Assembly (NCBI GenBank): GCA_029582265.1 | Contig: CM055831.1 | Location: 186,001 to 250,000 of the forward strand | From: Zoroaster sp. YZ-2022 | Lineage: Eukaryota; Echinodermata; Asteroidea; Forcipulatida; Zoroasteridae | Direction of reading: 5' to 3' | DNA: 64,000 bases | Part shown: positions 23,156-34,139 of the stretch, in pieces | Layout of the letters: each line of letters starts with the position of its first letter | Numbering within the stretch: the stretch's first letter is position 1 | Made by a program: the position numbers and the translations under genes | The notes under the pieces: generated by a model | What the model was told of the DNA's origin: nothing | The model's input: the letters and a program-made list of their open reading frames with translations, nothing else | Database searches by the model: none

Positions 23156-23232
23156 CATTGCAGCTGCAGATTCCATAAAGCTTGGTGAGCAGCTCATAAT
23201 CGCCAAAGGTGAAGAGCTTTATTGACTTTCCC
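23156..23232 (-). CDS. RAG1-like exon with second catalytic Asp
   Basis: A 77-bp exon encodes GKSIKLFTFGDYELLTKLYG, with both splice sites consensus. The Asp in FGDYEL occupies the place of the second catalytic Asp (D708 region). The next exon begins RHCCLYC, corresponding in position and spacing to the RAG1 zinc-binding pair (YICTLC, C727/C730). Spacing between the two Asp codons is shorter than in vertebrate RAG1. Confidence 0.7.
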
Positions 23233-23463
23233 CTAGTGTGCAAAAATAGAATAAACAAATGTGTTGGCTCAAGATTAAATTGTGCTAATCATTAGTATAT
23301 TTTATTCAACAGGGATATTTGCAGTGTGCATGTTCAACTCCAATGTCCGGCATTCACATAAATTAGTGAGTCGAACCACATCAACACCAGGCCCCTTTTC
23401 ATTGCAGAACTACAGACATACACAGGTAAATCTAAAATGCTTTCCTGGTAGGTCTTTTAATTA

Positions 23464-23609
23464 GGGAATAACAGTGTGGGGACCCGGTCTTCACTGCGTG
23501 GTAATGACCGGGTTGGTGGCTTGCCGCTGTTAATGGACCGAGCCGAAGGTGAGGTCCATTAACAGCGGCCAGCCACCAACCAAAGTCATTACCACGCACT
23601 GTTATTCCC
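23464..23609. mobile_element. 146-bp hairpin MITE with ATTA duplication
   Basis: A nearly perfect palindrome (GGGAATAACAGTG to CACTGTTATTCCC) is centred near 23537 and flanked by identical ATTA at 23460-23463 and 23610-23613. It lies in an intron of the RAG1-like gene, so it inserted without breaking an exon. Confidence 0.85.
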
Positions 23610-23880
23610 ATTAATAAATACCTTTTTCATGAAAGAAATTATTAAAACGGTCAAAATGTGTATGCTGGTTCAGGGGCCATTTATTCGCTAGTTCCCAAAG
23701 CTGGTCTTTATATCACATGTTAATACACCCCCACGTGATTGGGTTTTGTCCAAGGTATTTATTAATACCATGTATTGAGAATATGTTTGGGTGTCACCAA
23801 ACAGTATTTGTATGCATGACTGGAAAATAAACAAACAAACATGTTGTGATCATTGGTAATAAAACTGTTGAGCTTTTTAC

Positions 23881-24120
23881 CTCCACTTCATTTTGGCTAG
23901 TTGAGCCACTTGCTCCATGATGGGGGCAGAACTCGCTGTAGATTTGCTGTCGAGTCATGTGCCTCAAAACAGGCAAACACAATAGTGTTCCTTGTCGAGT
24001 TGGGATGGTGTGTTGACAATTTGGTAGCACATCTTAAATGATGTACCACCAAAGTCCCCCCCAATCTTGATCCATATTTCATCCAGAGGAATGAACTCGT
24101 GCCATGTCAAGGATCCATTT
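23881..24120 (-). CDS. RAG1-like exon with first catalytic Asp
   Basis: The exon reads EIWIKIGGDFGGTSFKMCYQ, then in shifted frames FACFEAHDSTANL. GGDxGG followed by a beta-strand is the conserved block aligned here with the first catalytic Asp of the RAG1 core (D600 region); the alignment is by eye. Frame changes follow 'caccatcccaactcg' and precede the donor. A G7 run at the motif is a likely indel hotspot. Confidence 0.7.
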
Positions 24121-24926
24121 CTGAAAATACATTTTCACTTTCATAATCAATGCTTTGACAATTAAAAAAAGCCTATTTTTATCAAGTGTTTCTTTAAAAT
24201 GTTGAAACTTTCCCCAACAAATATTCTATAGCTGCACCTAAATACTAAAAAAATAAGTTCCTTAATCATGTGTAATGTTCTAACATTTCTTCTTTTGTGT
24301 TTCCTTATTCATTCAGGAAAAGAGATCATAAGAGAACACAAATTCACCTGTCATGCCTGTCAAGATAGTCAAGGACCATGGTGGAAACATCCTTCACGGT
24401 AACACAGGGAACCTCCTTTGTCTCAAAACCGTGGGAGCCATTAGCATTGCTGGATTTGAACAGAAGGGGAACCATTTTGCCGATGATGTTATCCTTCAGG
24501 AGTATGCTTTGCTGGGTTCTCATGGCGCGCTCTGATGGAAGAGATACTCCCATAGTCCCTAGGTACCTGTATAACAGCATGAACAGCAAAACATTTCCAG
24601 TTAATAATGTATTATTACTATTTTTTGTTTTTAATTTCAAGTTAAAAATGTGTTATTTTGCTAAAAATGAAAAGGGGTTGTTCCTTTCTGATTAAATTGT
24701 TGTATACCGTACCTGCGAAGTTTTCGTAGTTGCTCCCATGCGAATTGGCACTCTCGCATCATGGCTAGTGATCGGTTGACACTCATAGCCTCCTCACTTT
24801 GTTGGGTTACACTGCTTGATTCATCCTCCATAGATTCGGAGTGCTTGACCAGCTGCATATATGCAGGCTGAATAAAGATGCAAATTTGTTTTATTTTGTG
24901 ATGCTAAAACTGCACAAAGATGTCAG

Positions 24927-25195
24927 GCACGGATGCAGAGGGGGAGGGGGTGGTCGAAACACCCCCCCCCCGCTCAGACACCCCCCAATGTTTTTTATAA
25001 CAATTAGTATAGTAACAATAACAAAGATGACATTCTGCAGGGGTTTATTACATGTATAGGCCTATGGTGAGCGTTATCAATGCGAGACTGGCTAGAAAGC
25101 ATATTCCGCATTATGATTTTTTTGTGAAAAAAACATCTGACGGGCCTGACCGCCCCACCCTGTAAAAATTCCTGGATCCGCCCCTGGATGTATGT
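24927..25195. mobile_element. GGATCC-type MITE in RAG1-like intron 1
   Basis: The imperfect inverted ends are 'gcacggatgcagaggggg' on the left and the inverse of 'ccaggggcggatccagg' on the right. C- and G-runs lie beside the left end. A comparable element sits in the piggyBac gene at 35472-35633. Confidence 0.45.
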
Positions 25196-25352
25196 AGTTG
25201 GTAAATATTCTGCATTTTGTGTTTATATTTTTTTTATTGTAATTTAAATTTTCTGTTTCTAAATGTCTGTTTTTATGGCTTTAAGAAATTCATAAGTATG
25301 TTGGTAATTTGCGAATATGAAATGTTTAAAACATGAAGGTAGAAATATTTAC

Positions 25353-26361
25353 CCTTCCAGGTGTTTTCAGACGTGCATTTGGATTCTTCCTTAACTTATG
25401 CAGAGTCCATCTGTCAGCTGCTGCTTCTATCTCCATGGGGATGGGGGTTCCCTTGATGTGCCTTGATGCCATCAATTTCAGTAACCTGGCTGCTGCTGTT
25501 ACATCATTATTATTGGGTTCTGTACAGGGTAGGGGATCTGTAGTAGGGTAGCACACAAATGATGTGGCTTTTGGGCGTGCTTGTGAGCATACATGAGTTT
25601 TCATTTGTTCAAGATTGCCGATTGTGCCACAAGTAATACAAACTGTAGGAAGTGTTGTTAGCTGTACTCTTAGAATCCGTGGACATCTGTTGACATCATC
25701 GATACTTACTGATGTATTACAAATGGGGCATGGAACAGTATTAGTTGCACGGTGCTTAAACCACGCCAGCAAACATTCAGCACAGAAGTGATGCTCACAA
25801 GGAGTTTGGACTGTTGGAGTTCCCAGAATGCACTGACATATCGTGCAAATAAATAGGGTTGCCTCAGATGAACTGTTGCTGAGAATGTCAAGATTATGGG
25901 GGACGAGTTCACTTGAGCTTGCAGGTGTTAAACAATTGAAGCGTGGTATTGTACCTGTAGGGATTGTGTCATGCTGTTTGTTCACATTACTGAGACCTTT
26001 GCCACTTCTCTTTCTTTTTTGGGGACGTCCCCCACGTTGTTGTTTTGAGAATGTCTCACACACAGGGCAGTGACCAGTTCTAGTGTGCTTATCCCACTTA
26101 CCAAACACAGACGTTTCTCTTGGTCCACTGCGAGAACCCGCTCTTTGGTGCATAAGGGATCTCACAACTCCGACACAGTTTATTTGGGTGAACAAGGGCA
26201 TCATCTTTCCAAATATTTTGATGAAATACTATTTCAAGTTCTTTAGCATAGTTGATACACTCATTTTTGATGCTGCTACTTGAGCTGTAAGCTTTAGTAT
26301 TTATTCGCCCACATACTCTACACAGTTTATTTAGAGCTTGCTGATGTAGTAAGAAGCTCAT
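25353..26361 (-). CDS. RAG1-like exon 1: N-terminal zinc region, RING, C2H2
   Basis: It starts MSFLLHQQALNKLCRVCGRI. The pattern CxxC, then HPNKLCRSC, then KWDKHTRTGHCPVC, then a basic RPQKRKR tract is the arrangement of the vertebrate RAG1 N-terminal zinc region. A C3HC4 RING follows (CTICQCILGTPTVQTPCEHH, then CAEC, then CPICNTSV), and then a C2H2-like finger (CITCGTIGNLEQMKTHVC), again as in RAG1. A frame change near 26140 separates the first two zinc pairs from the rest. The donor is CTGGAAGG|GTAAAT. Confidence 0.85.
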
Positions 26362-26635
26362 GATGATTATGCTTTTATGTAGCCATATTTCAGTTCAGTT
26401 CACTTCAGTTGTTCTTTAATATTTCAAATAAATAACTATTTACATGTATTCATCTGCACTGTATATAACTTGCCTGGTTTGTCATTATTTTGTGTTGATA
26501 TACCCCATTAGGCAGATAAAATAACCTTTTCATTCATCAAGACATATTGGTGACACACGGCGAAGTGATGACACTGCTGTGGTGTATGCATTGCGCAATG
26601 CATATAAATAATTTATTTGCTCATAATTTACATTC

Positions 26636-27061
26636 AATTCGGGCGATTCACAATGCGGTGCGCCCTCAAGCGGGCAGCAGGGAGAGGCCAATTTACGCGA
26701 TGCATGATGGGTAAAAGTCGACATCTGGCATGTCTGGCGCGGCGCTTGATGGCCGGATTACACAGTTAGTTGCGAATTCTTGATTTTTATCATGCGATTA
26801 CTTTATTTATAACTATGGTTTATTTCTGTGAGTCTGCAAAGTGCCTTGCACACACGTCCAAACTCAAAAGTATCGAGAAATACCCATGGATGATGGACAT
26901 AAGGTGGGTTAAATGGCCACGAAATGACGCTGCCGTCTCAAGTACTAGTAGTAGCATGACTAGCCGCCATTTTGGAATTAATGTTGTCGACCGAAAAGTG
27001 AGAAATTAGCCTCTCCCTGCTGACCGCTTGAGGGCGCACCGCATTGTGAATCGCCCGAATT
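26636..27061. repeat. Inverted-repeat element near RAG1-like 5' end
   Basis: The arms of about 60 bp start 'attcgggcgattcacaatgc' and are inverted at 27003-27061. They share 'ggtgcgccctcaagcgg' and 'cagcagggagaggc'. The interior of about 300 bp has no convincing gene. It is probably a MITE; no target duplication could be separated from the palindromic ends. Confidence 0.7.
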
Positions 27062-27908
27062 CTCGCGCCACACAGATTGCGCGCAGCACGTACATGTACG
27101 TGTAAACAATGAGCGTGTGTACTGTATGCACAACGTATACGTACGTATACACACGACTGCATGCATACGACTATTGCTAGTAATTCCGTGAAATGCCATC
27201 ACTTCACCGCCCCTTTACAAAAACTCGCTGGCTTTTAATTCATGACTCAGTTTTATGTGGGAATAGCAATTATTTTAAAAAATTGAAAGACACATTTTTG
27301 GGAAAACTTTTGTATTTCTATAAATGGTAGTTTTAGGATAGCTATATTTCGAAAGTGTAAGTAAACTACGACGAATTTTGTCACACACACAATGTAGAAA
27401 ACAAGGTAATTTTCAAGAATTCCTCAAGCTATTTTTTCTAGTTAATACGCATAAAAGTTGAGATCAACAATAATATACACTCGGTTTTTATTCAAAACGT
27501 TTTCTATACATCAATCTTTTAATAAAACAAAAATTTGTTGGGTTTTTTGACGATTTTTCCAACGACAAATGTTGGACGCCATCTTGGATTTTACTGGGAT
27601 ACGTAACGTCATGATAGAGGGCGCACTGGAGTAGGGAAATGCTGCGCCAACGAATTCAGAAAAGTTTTTAACGTAGTGGCTATGGGGGTGGAACAGCCGT
27701 GGTCTGGTGGCGACGTGATGATGATCGTCGAACTCTGATGATCGCCAGCGTCTTCGGCTACTAATCAAAGATGCCTCAGCGTTAACTATAAACTTTGTTT
27801 TTTATGATCACGGGTCAAGTTTTCAGTTGCGCGACCATCAATAACGAAAAATGCAGGTCGCATGAAGTCATAGTGTGGTATCGGTGCGCATGAGCATCAG
27901 TACTTATC

Positions 27909-27964
27909 ATGGCAGCTGATGTCGGTAAAGCAGTAGCTATTCTCTATAAATTTCAACAAAAAAA
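27909..27964 (+). CDS. Possible short first exon
   Basis: An ATG opens MAADVGKAVAILYKFQQK and runs into a GTGAGT donor at 27965. It is surrounded by GC-richer, promoter-like sequence. No downstream exon was identified. A first exon of a transposon-linked or host gene is possible. Confidence 0.3.
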
Positions 27965-28187
27965 GTGAGTGGAATACCGATTTTCTTTTTTACTGGCGAG
28001 CATCATAACATATGTAAGTAAACATTGTGGGCAAAATTTAAGCAAAAATTGTACCGTTTTTTATCGGCATAGGGCCAAGAGTCAGACAGAGTCTAGAATA
28101 TTGGCAGAATGGCACTAATTATGGGGCTAATAATAACCCAAAGTTGAGCTGTTCAATTAAAATACAATAACTTCAACCAAAACTTAC

Positions 28188-28270
28188 CGCTCTACGAAAC
28201 CAACACAGACTGTGTCATCTGAAGGATGAATAGCACTCAAGTAGTTGAACATCCTGTAATTCGTTGAAAC
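28188..28270 (-). CDS. Orphan internal exon
   Basis: Between ttattttgtag and a GTAAGT donor lies an open frame of 83 bp (STNYRMFNYLSAIHPSDDTV and CVGFVER). Both splice sites are near-consensus. No neighbouring exon or family was recognised. Confidence 0.35.
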
Positions 28271-30829
28271 CTACAAAATAAACCAATGCAAATTCAAATT
28301 ATAGTTATAAAACAAGTATTTCTAAATTCGTGGTGTAATGTTTTGACATTCTGGAATACATCGAACACAACTTGCGACTAACAATTAGGTAAAGTTAACA
28401 CGCTTATTGTATACGTTTTAATAATACTGTATTTTATACATATGTACAAAAATAAAAGTTATAAAAAACTAAAAAATTGTTATATTTGAAATATCTGTGG
28501 CAGTGTGGGCTGTGTACTGTCAGACTGTTTGTTTGTTTCGCTCTCTTTTATTTGTCAGTTACTAACTTCTTAGTGCCTACCAAAACCAAATGATGTGGTA
28601 GGGGATTGAAGCCAAATGTTGTGGTACGTTAGGGAATGGAAGCAAACAAGAGCTATAAAAATCATGACTTTCAACGTCAATAAACATGTGCTAAAATCTC
28701 CAGTTTTTAACATGTGTACAGTTCGCCCCCACAAATCTCGCCCCGTAGCATCTTATTCTTCATTGGAATTAAGGGGCGAAGTTGTACTGGGGCGAAAGCA
28801 CGTGAAACGTATTTACAAAAAATGCCAAACTTTTCATAGCTTTAAATCATCCAAAATAAAATGTCCTACACTTGTTAATTTTTCCTGAAGTACATCATCT
28901 TGTGAGATGATGACATGTTTTTAGGGTCCGTTGTGACTTGTTTATGAGAAATGAGACAAAATGTCTGGTGATCGTCCGTCGACATGTACAGCAGTCCAGA
29001 CACAATGCGGGCTGTATGCATCACGTGTATCTTTCTCGCGCATTAACTCCGTGACCCCAACGTACTTCTGCTTGGTGGTGGCGGAAGGTCACATATTTTT
29101 AAATAATTTTACCTATTTACATATGTAAAACTTTCTATCAACCAATCAGGTTATCGCTTTTTACAAGGCCACTTTATATAACGGTTGACGCGAAAAGGAA
29201 TGTTTATAAATAAAATGCATGGATGACGTCATAGACATCATTATGCGCGCTGACTAATATCAACCGAAAGAGGGCGCCTTTTAAAACGGTGAAACAGCCG
29301 TGTTTACACTACTATTATATATGATCTACTCACCAGCCGATGACAATTTAACTTCAAAAGTTTGATGACAAAACTCCCAAAAGTTTACACTTAACGATGT
29401 CTACCGGAAAACGTGACGTCTGACGCGAGAAAACTCCTGGCCGCTTCACTCCAAAACAAGTAAACAAAACCCATGCGCGGCACTAAATTAAGGTTAAATC
29501 TAATTCGAATATAAAATCTACCCTGGTTTTGGCTTTAAATAATAATAAATAAATAAACAATAATTAGTGTGATGTAATAAACATCCTTCAATCGAAGTAA
29601 TTAAAGAATATCATACCCGTTCAGAAAATTGCTTGGACGACTTGTATCCTTGGACTATCGGCATCCGAGGACCGTAAATCATGAAATGCGCCCTCAATCG
29701 TCCCAATTAAATGAAAGTAACGCGATAATATTAAATACCCCTAAAAACCTAAATCACCATAGTAACAGCACAATGACTTTGCCAGCAGTTTAGTCCATGT
29801 AAACAAATTGCCTTGTCTAGTTTCAATACTTTCCCTGCAAACGTATCTGCAATATATTTGGACTGCTTGGGGATACTTTGCAGGCTGAAAAATCAACTGC
29901 GGGGAAATCTCCACGCAAGTTATCCCGGAATAGTTTTGAGAAGGTGCCTTCCCACCTAAAAGCTAAGAATTCCATATCTTAATGTCGGTATTTGTCATTT
30001 GCTTGACCAAAAAACTTGATTTTAACAGAAACATGTACGCATACGTGTCGTGCATGTATGTAATTGGCCGCAATCGTCAAATGACGCACAAATGGCTTAT
30101 CATTTCTGAGAAAATTTCCAAAGCTATGGCGTACAACTGGATGCATAAACTTATGTAGGTCATGCTTGTTGCAAAAATAAATATCACAGTGAAAGTGTAT
30201 CTAGGTTAAGTTAATTATGTGCTTGTGAAAGTGTATCTATGTCATAGTAAAATGGAATGACAACACATAAATGTTGAAACGTTTTCTTAACGTTTGCCCT
30301 TGTAAGCGTAAGTTAGTGCTTGTGAAAGTGGAAATATCAGTTTAATCCTTCCCAACAATTGGAGAAGCTGAATGCAACTACTACAATGCACCTATGGTTG
30401 ACCCTGCACACACTCAAACTGTCACCCAATATCAGCGCTTCTCTGTTAATGGAAGTCACTAATGGGCACAATGACAACCTTCACAATTTATGCTTCTTTA
30501 CATTTGTAACAAACACCACATCATAATTTCACATAATAACCATACAGGACAACATCTTATCACTGCAGCCACAACAACTTTGGATGTTGCACGATCTTCG
30601 GGTTCGGAAAACGCTTTAAAGTGGACTGTTGTAATGATGGCAAGCTAGGTTTTTGCGAAGTGAGGTGATGAAGCGCAGTGTAACGTTAGTCATGCAAAAG
30701 GACAGGAGCGAGTGCGGTACGTCATAGGTAGTTAGCTAGTTAATGTTCGTATAATGTGCGCACATGCGAACGGTACATATGCTTGTGTTGGCGAACATGA
30801 ACAGAAACTTGTTTTTGACGTCATTTTCT
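28271..30829. other. Gene-poor intergenic region
   Basis: I see no recognisable coding. The content is AT-rich sequence with scattered GCGCCCTC-type motifs and no clear repeat structure. Confidence 0.5.
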
Positions 30830-31480
30830 TCACCAGAAACAAAACAGTATAGTTATGACAGAATCATCATCATCATCTTCAGGAAAGTAGGTTAGATCCT
30901 CATCTTCAGAATCTGTTTCTGAATTGCTTACACAATCAAAATCACTTCCGTGAATGATTTGTAATTTTGCTGTCCTTGGCTCTGGCTCATTGAAACCTGC
31001 AATAACATCTACCTGGTACATCTTGTACTGTTTTGCCAATGTACGCTGACGGGTCTGGCCAACGTACTTCCGGATCATGTGCTGTCTCATCACGTTGAGC
31101 TGGAATGACTGACAGGTTTTGTGGACATACCTCCGGATCATGTGCTGTTTCGTCATCTAGAGCTGGACTGACTGACAGGTTTTGTGGACATACCGCTGGA
31201 TCATGTGCTGTTTCATCATCTAGAGCTGGACTGACTGACAGGTTTTGTGGACATACCTCCGGATCATGTTGCTGTTTCATCACCTTGATCTGGAATGACT
31301 GACGGGTTTTGTGGACATAACCTCCTGATCATGTGCTGTCTCATCACCTTGAGCTGGAATGACTGATGTAAAGGTCAAGTTTGTAATATATATGAAACTG
31401 GGGGGTGGTAGAATGGGTAGATTTTCTCTAAACTTCCAGTCTTTAAGAAGTATATACTTAAACCATAACTTGAAAAACAT
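30830..31480 (-). CDS. Minisatellite-coding gene fragment with acidic C-terminus
   Basis: Read on the minus strand, about five units of roughly 78 bp (31060-31370) encode a 26-residue repeat of the type CPQNLSVSPALDDETAHDPE. After the repeats the frame passes into DVIAGFNEPEPRTAKLQ and an acidic tail (SETDSEDEDLTYFPEDDDDD). Because the unit is a multiple of three, the array can expand without frameshift, though single-base differences put some units in other frames. No homologue is recognised. It may be an exon of a repetitive, intrinsically disordered protein. Confidence 0.45.
31060..31370. repeat. 78-bp minisatellite, about five units
   Basis: The units contain 'gatcatgtgctgt', 'ctgactgacaggttttgtgg' and 'acatacctccg' with scattered substitutions. 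The outermost units are the most diverged. Confidence 0.85.
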
Positions 31481-31972
31481 ATGGGTCGTTTTTGCAAACT
31501 AGATCGTCATAACAACGTGTCCCACACGCACGACAGCTACGTGTACATGTGTGCAGATATCAGCTAGAGAGCTAAATGATTGTGTCGCTGTTGGAAAAAC
31601 CTAGATTCGACATTAAATTTATTGCTGTTGCTGGGATGCGCACGTGTCGTATCGTAACGCATGCTTTTAATTTCGATTCGCTTGGATGTAAATACACTGT
31701 TACCGCTGACGGGTGCCGTTAGGCTGGTCCTTGCTCTCTGGCCAGTCCTGCATTTATTATCAATCATACAATTGTCAAAGGTAAATATAATTTTCTTCAT
31801 TCTAAAGTTAATCAATAATTCCGAAAGGCCCAGCATTGGTTAAGTCATATCCTCCTGAGTCCTGAGCAAAATATACTTGGCCAAAACCTATTTCATTTGA
31901 CATACCTGATGCTTGGAGGACAAAATAAGGGGAAAATACTCAACTTTGATTTCCTGCTTTATGATTGGTCAG

Positions 31973-32061
31973 TTCTCAAATGTCCCTAAATGGGGACACT
32001 GGGACTCCGTTACTTCTCAAATGTCCCTAAATGGAGACACTTGGATTCTGTTACTTCTCAG
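31973..32061. repeat. 41-bp direct repeat with TGTCCC/GGGACA palindrome
   Basis: Two tandem units begin 'ttctcaaatgtccctaaatg' and contain 'gggacactgggactcc'. A related motif (tgtccc...ggggac...tggga) recurs near 45755 and 46100. Confidence 0.65.
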
Positions 32062-32790
32062 CTGCAATGACGTACTCATTAATGGAGGAGTTAGAGTACA
32101 AACATCCACTGCAAAAACATTTTTTAACAGATAATGAATCAAATAACTCATTTGTTACTCAAGTATCTCAAATTTTATTACATTTCATTTGGCATCACAG
32201 GCAAGTGACCTTCAAATTCAAGCAAATTACAAGATAATCAAAATTACATTAATAAATTGATAAGGTAAACATTCCTAAAGCATAATTATGGATCCACGGT
32301 GCAGGGGGCCATTTTTGAAACTTACACTGTTCAAATAATAAAATCACAAAGTACAATGTACATGAACAGTAAATTTCAGTTTGGGGCTTTGCGTTTTCGG
32401 TTATTTCTGGAATCAGATACCCGAAAGTGGAAATCTTCGAATACCCGGAAACAATTTTGTAAAAACACATAGGCCCAAATACTCCCAAATGTATAAAATA
32501 ACCAATACGAACACAAGTTTCAAACAAAAGACAGCAAGTCTGTGAAACGCAGTCGGTAAATGTTTCTTCGAAAGTCTTCATCTAAGTTTTCTTCATTTTG
32601 TTAGCAAACAATCAGGGACTTCCATAACATTGTGTGGCGTAAAGTGTTCAGTCGGAATTTTAAAAAGTTGTTTACGGGTAATTTGAACCGAAAAATGGAA
32701 CCAGGTAATTACATTTTCGGTCAGGTATCCTGTTTCATCTGTAATTTACATGTAATGGTATTGCAAATTAAACATTAGGACACCCTGCTT

Positions 32791-34020
32791 TTCAATTCAA
32801 TTCAATTCAATTCAATTCATTTTATTCATCATGTGACACACATGAAATTTGTTATCCTTTGTACAGCAGTAACAATTTCTTTAAAATATCAATAAAATAC
32901 ACACATTACAGAATAATAATAAAAACAGAGAAAACAGAAATGTTTTCTAAATTTACAAAACGTAATAAAAAGATTTTATCACCCCGACTAAACTAAATGG
33001 AATAGGCAAATGATACAAATTTCAGAAGCCAGATAGACAAAGTATACAAAAATACAGAAACAATGATAAATGGTAAATGGCGAAGGAAAAACAAAAGTAC
33101 AATAAAAAACAACCCATGCGCTACATGCCCTCCCGAAGGAAAACAAAAGTACAATAAAAACAACACATTAGCTACATGCCCCCCCCCCCCCCCCATAAAA
33201 CAGACCTAGGTGCACTAGGCAACCAAAAGCCAAGTGGCAACAGGGCACACAAACCATTATCTACTAAATTTACAGTTAAAATTGTATATGGCATTAGGTA
33301 AAAAAGAATTGTTAAACCTGTTTGTTTTAAGGTTTAATTGACGAATTCTACCCAATTTATTTATAGCAATCAGCGGGTTAAGAGGATGTGTATTGTCAGA
33401 CAAAATACAATTGAACTTATTCATGAGACTAGTTTGAACCTACTTATGAAGACCTTCGGTATTGTCACCTAATCCTGCCAGCATGTTTCACAATGCGTTC
33501 TAGTTTATTACGATTGATAACAGTGAGAGAATTAAACCAACTGATAGCGCAGAAAGTAAGCAACGATTGAATTGTACTCTGGTAAAACAAAGTGTAACCG
33601 TTGATTGGCTTTTTTGTAAACTTTTGTGGTGTTAGAATTCCAGTTTAGTTGACTATCAACCACAGTACCAAGGTACTTGTATTCATTTACTACTTCAACG
33701 GACACATCGTTAAGTTTAACAGGTTGCATAGTTTGTTTGTTCTTTTGAAAATTAAAAACAATTTCTTTAGTTTTTGTTCATTAATTATTAAATGATTTTC
33801 AACACACCAATTAACAAACAGATCAATGTTGTTTCTATAATCCAGTTCATTATTGTTAGCTATCAATCCTGTCAGGACGGTATCGTCAGCGTATTTAATC
33901 AGAATACATGAGTCATTTTGCACTTTAAAGTCACTTGTAAACAAGGAGAACAAAAGGGGCGATAAAACACAACCTTGGGGAACTCCGGTACTCAAATGTG
34001 TAACGTCGGAGCTAACACCA
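32791..34020 (-). pseudogene. Non-LTR retrotransposon (LINE) 3' fragment
   Basis: Reverse transcriptase motifs appear on the minus strand: STGVPQGCVLSPLLFSLFTS and IKYADDTVLTGL (catalytic YADD). Then comes the thumb-type VEVVNEYKYLGTVVDSQLNW, separated by frameshifts. The 3' end of the element, at low coordinates, carries a (TTCAA)n microsatellite at 32791-32819, as several LINE clades do. The 5' part including the endonuclease is absent, as expected for 5' truncation. It resembles Jockey/CR1-type elements. Confidence 0.85.
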
Positions 34021-34139
34021 CTTACTCAGTGCAAGCCAGCCAAATTTGGACACCCTGTTTCCAAATCCTGGCTAAAACCTTGTCTGGCTCCAAACTTGAA
34101 GTAGGCAGGATCCTGAAGCTGGAGCTTACTAATTACCAA

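Larger units (their letters stand above)
20698..26361 (-). pseudogene. RAG1-like recombinase/transposase gene, ten exons
   Basis: Exons, on the minus strand: 25353-26361, 24713-24867, 24348-24566, 23881-24120, 23156-23232, 22779-22984, 22205-22546, 21946-22086, 21190-21400 and 20698-20999. All but the ends have GT-AG sites. Together they encode about 965 residues, close to vertebrate RAG1 (about 1040). The order matches RAG1: N-terminal zinc region, RING, C2H2, then a DDE core with a Cys pair and a His pair. Established knowledge: RAG1 derives from a Transib-superfamily transposase, and its core uses two Asp and one Glu plus a C2/H2 zinc site. Lesions are a frame change near 26140 and two in the 23881-24120 exon. 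It is therefore probably a decayed element, or one whose sequence has small errors. Confidence 0.85.

Noticed and set aside
20698..26361. Full ProtoRAG-type RAG1-RAG2 pair
   Set aside because: No Kelch-repeat or PHD-type ORF is visible on either strand near the gene, and no matched terminal repeats were found on both sides.
26636..27061. Terminal repeat of the RAG1-like element
   Set aside because: Both arms lie on the same side of the gene, so they delimit a separate small element.
31060..31370. Regular repeats resembling a CRISPR array
   Set aside because: The units are contiguous 78-bp copies with no unique spacers, in a eukaryotic context.
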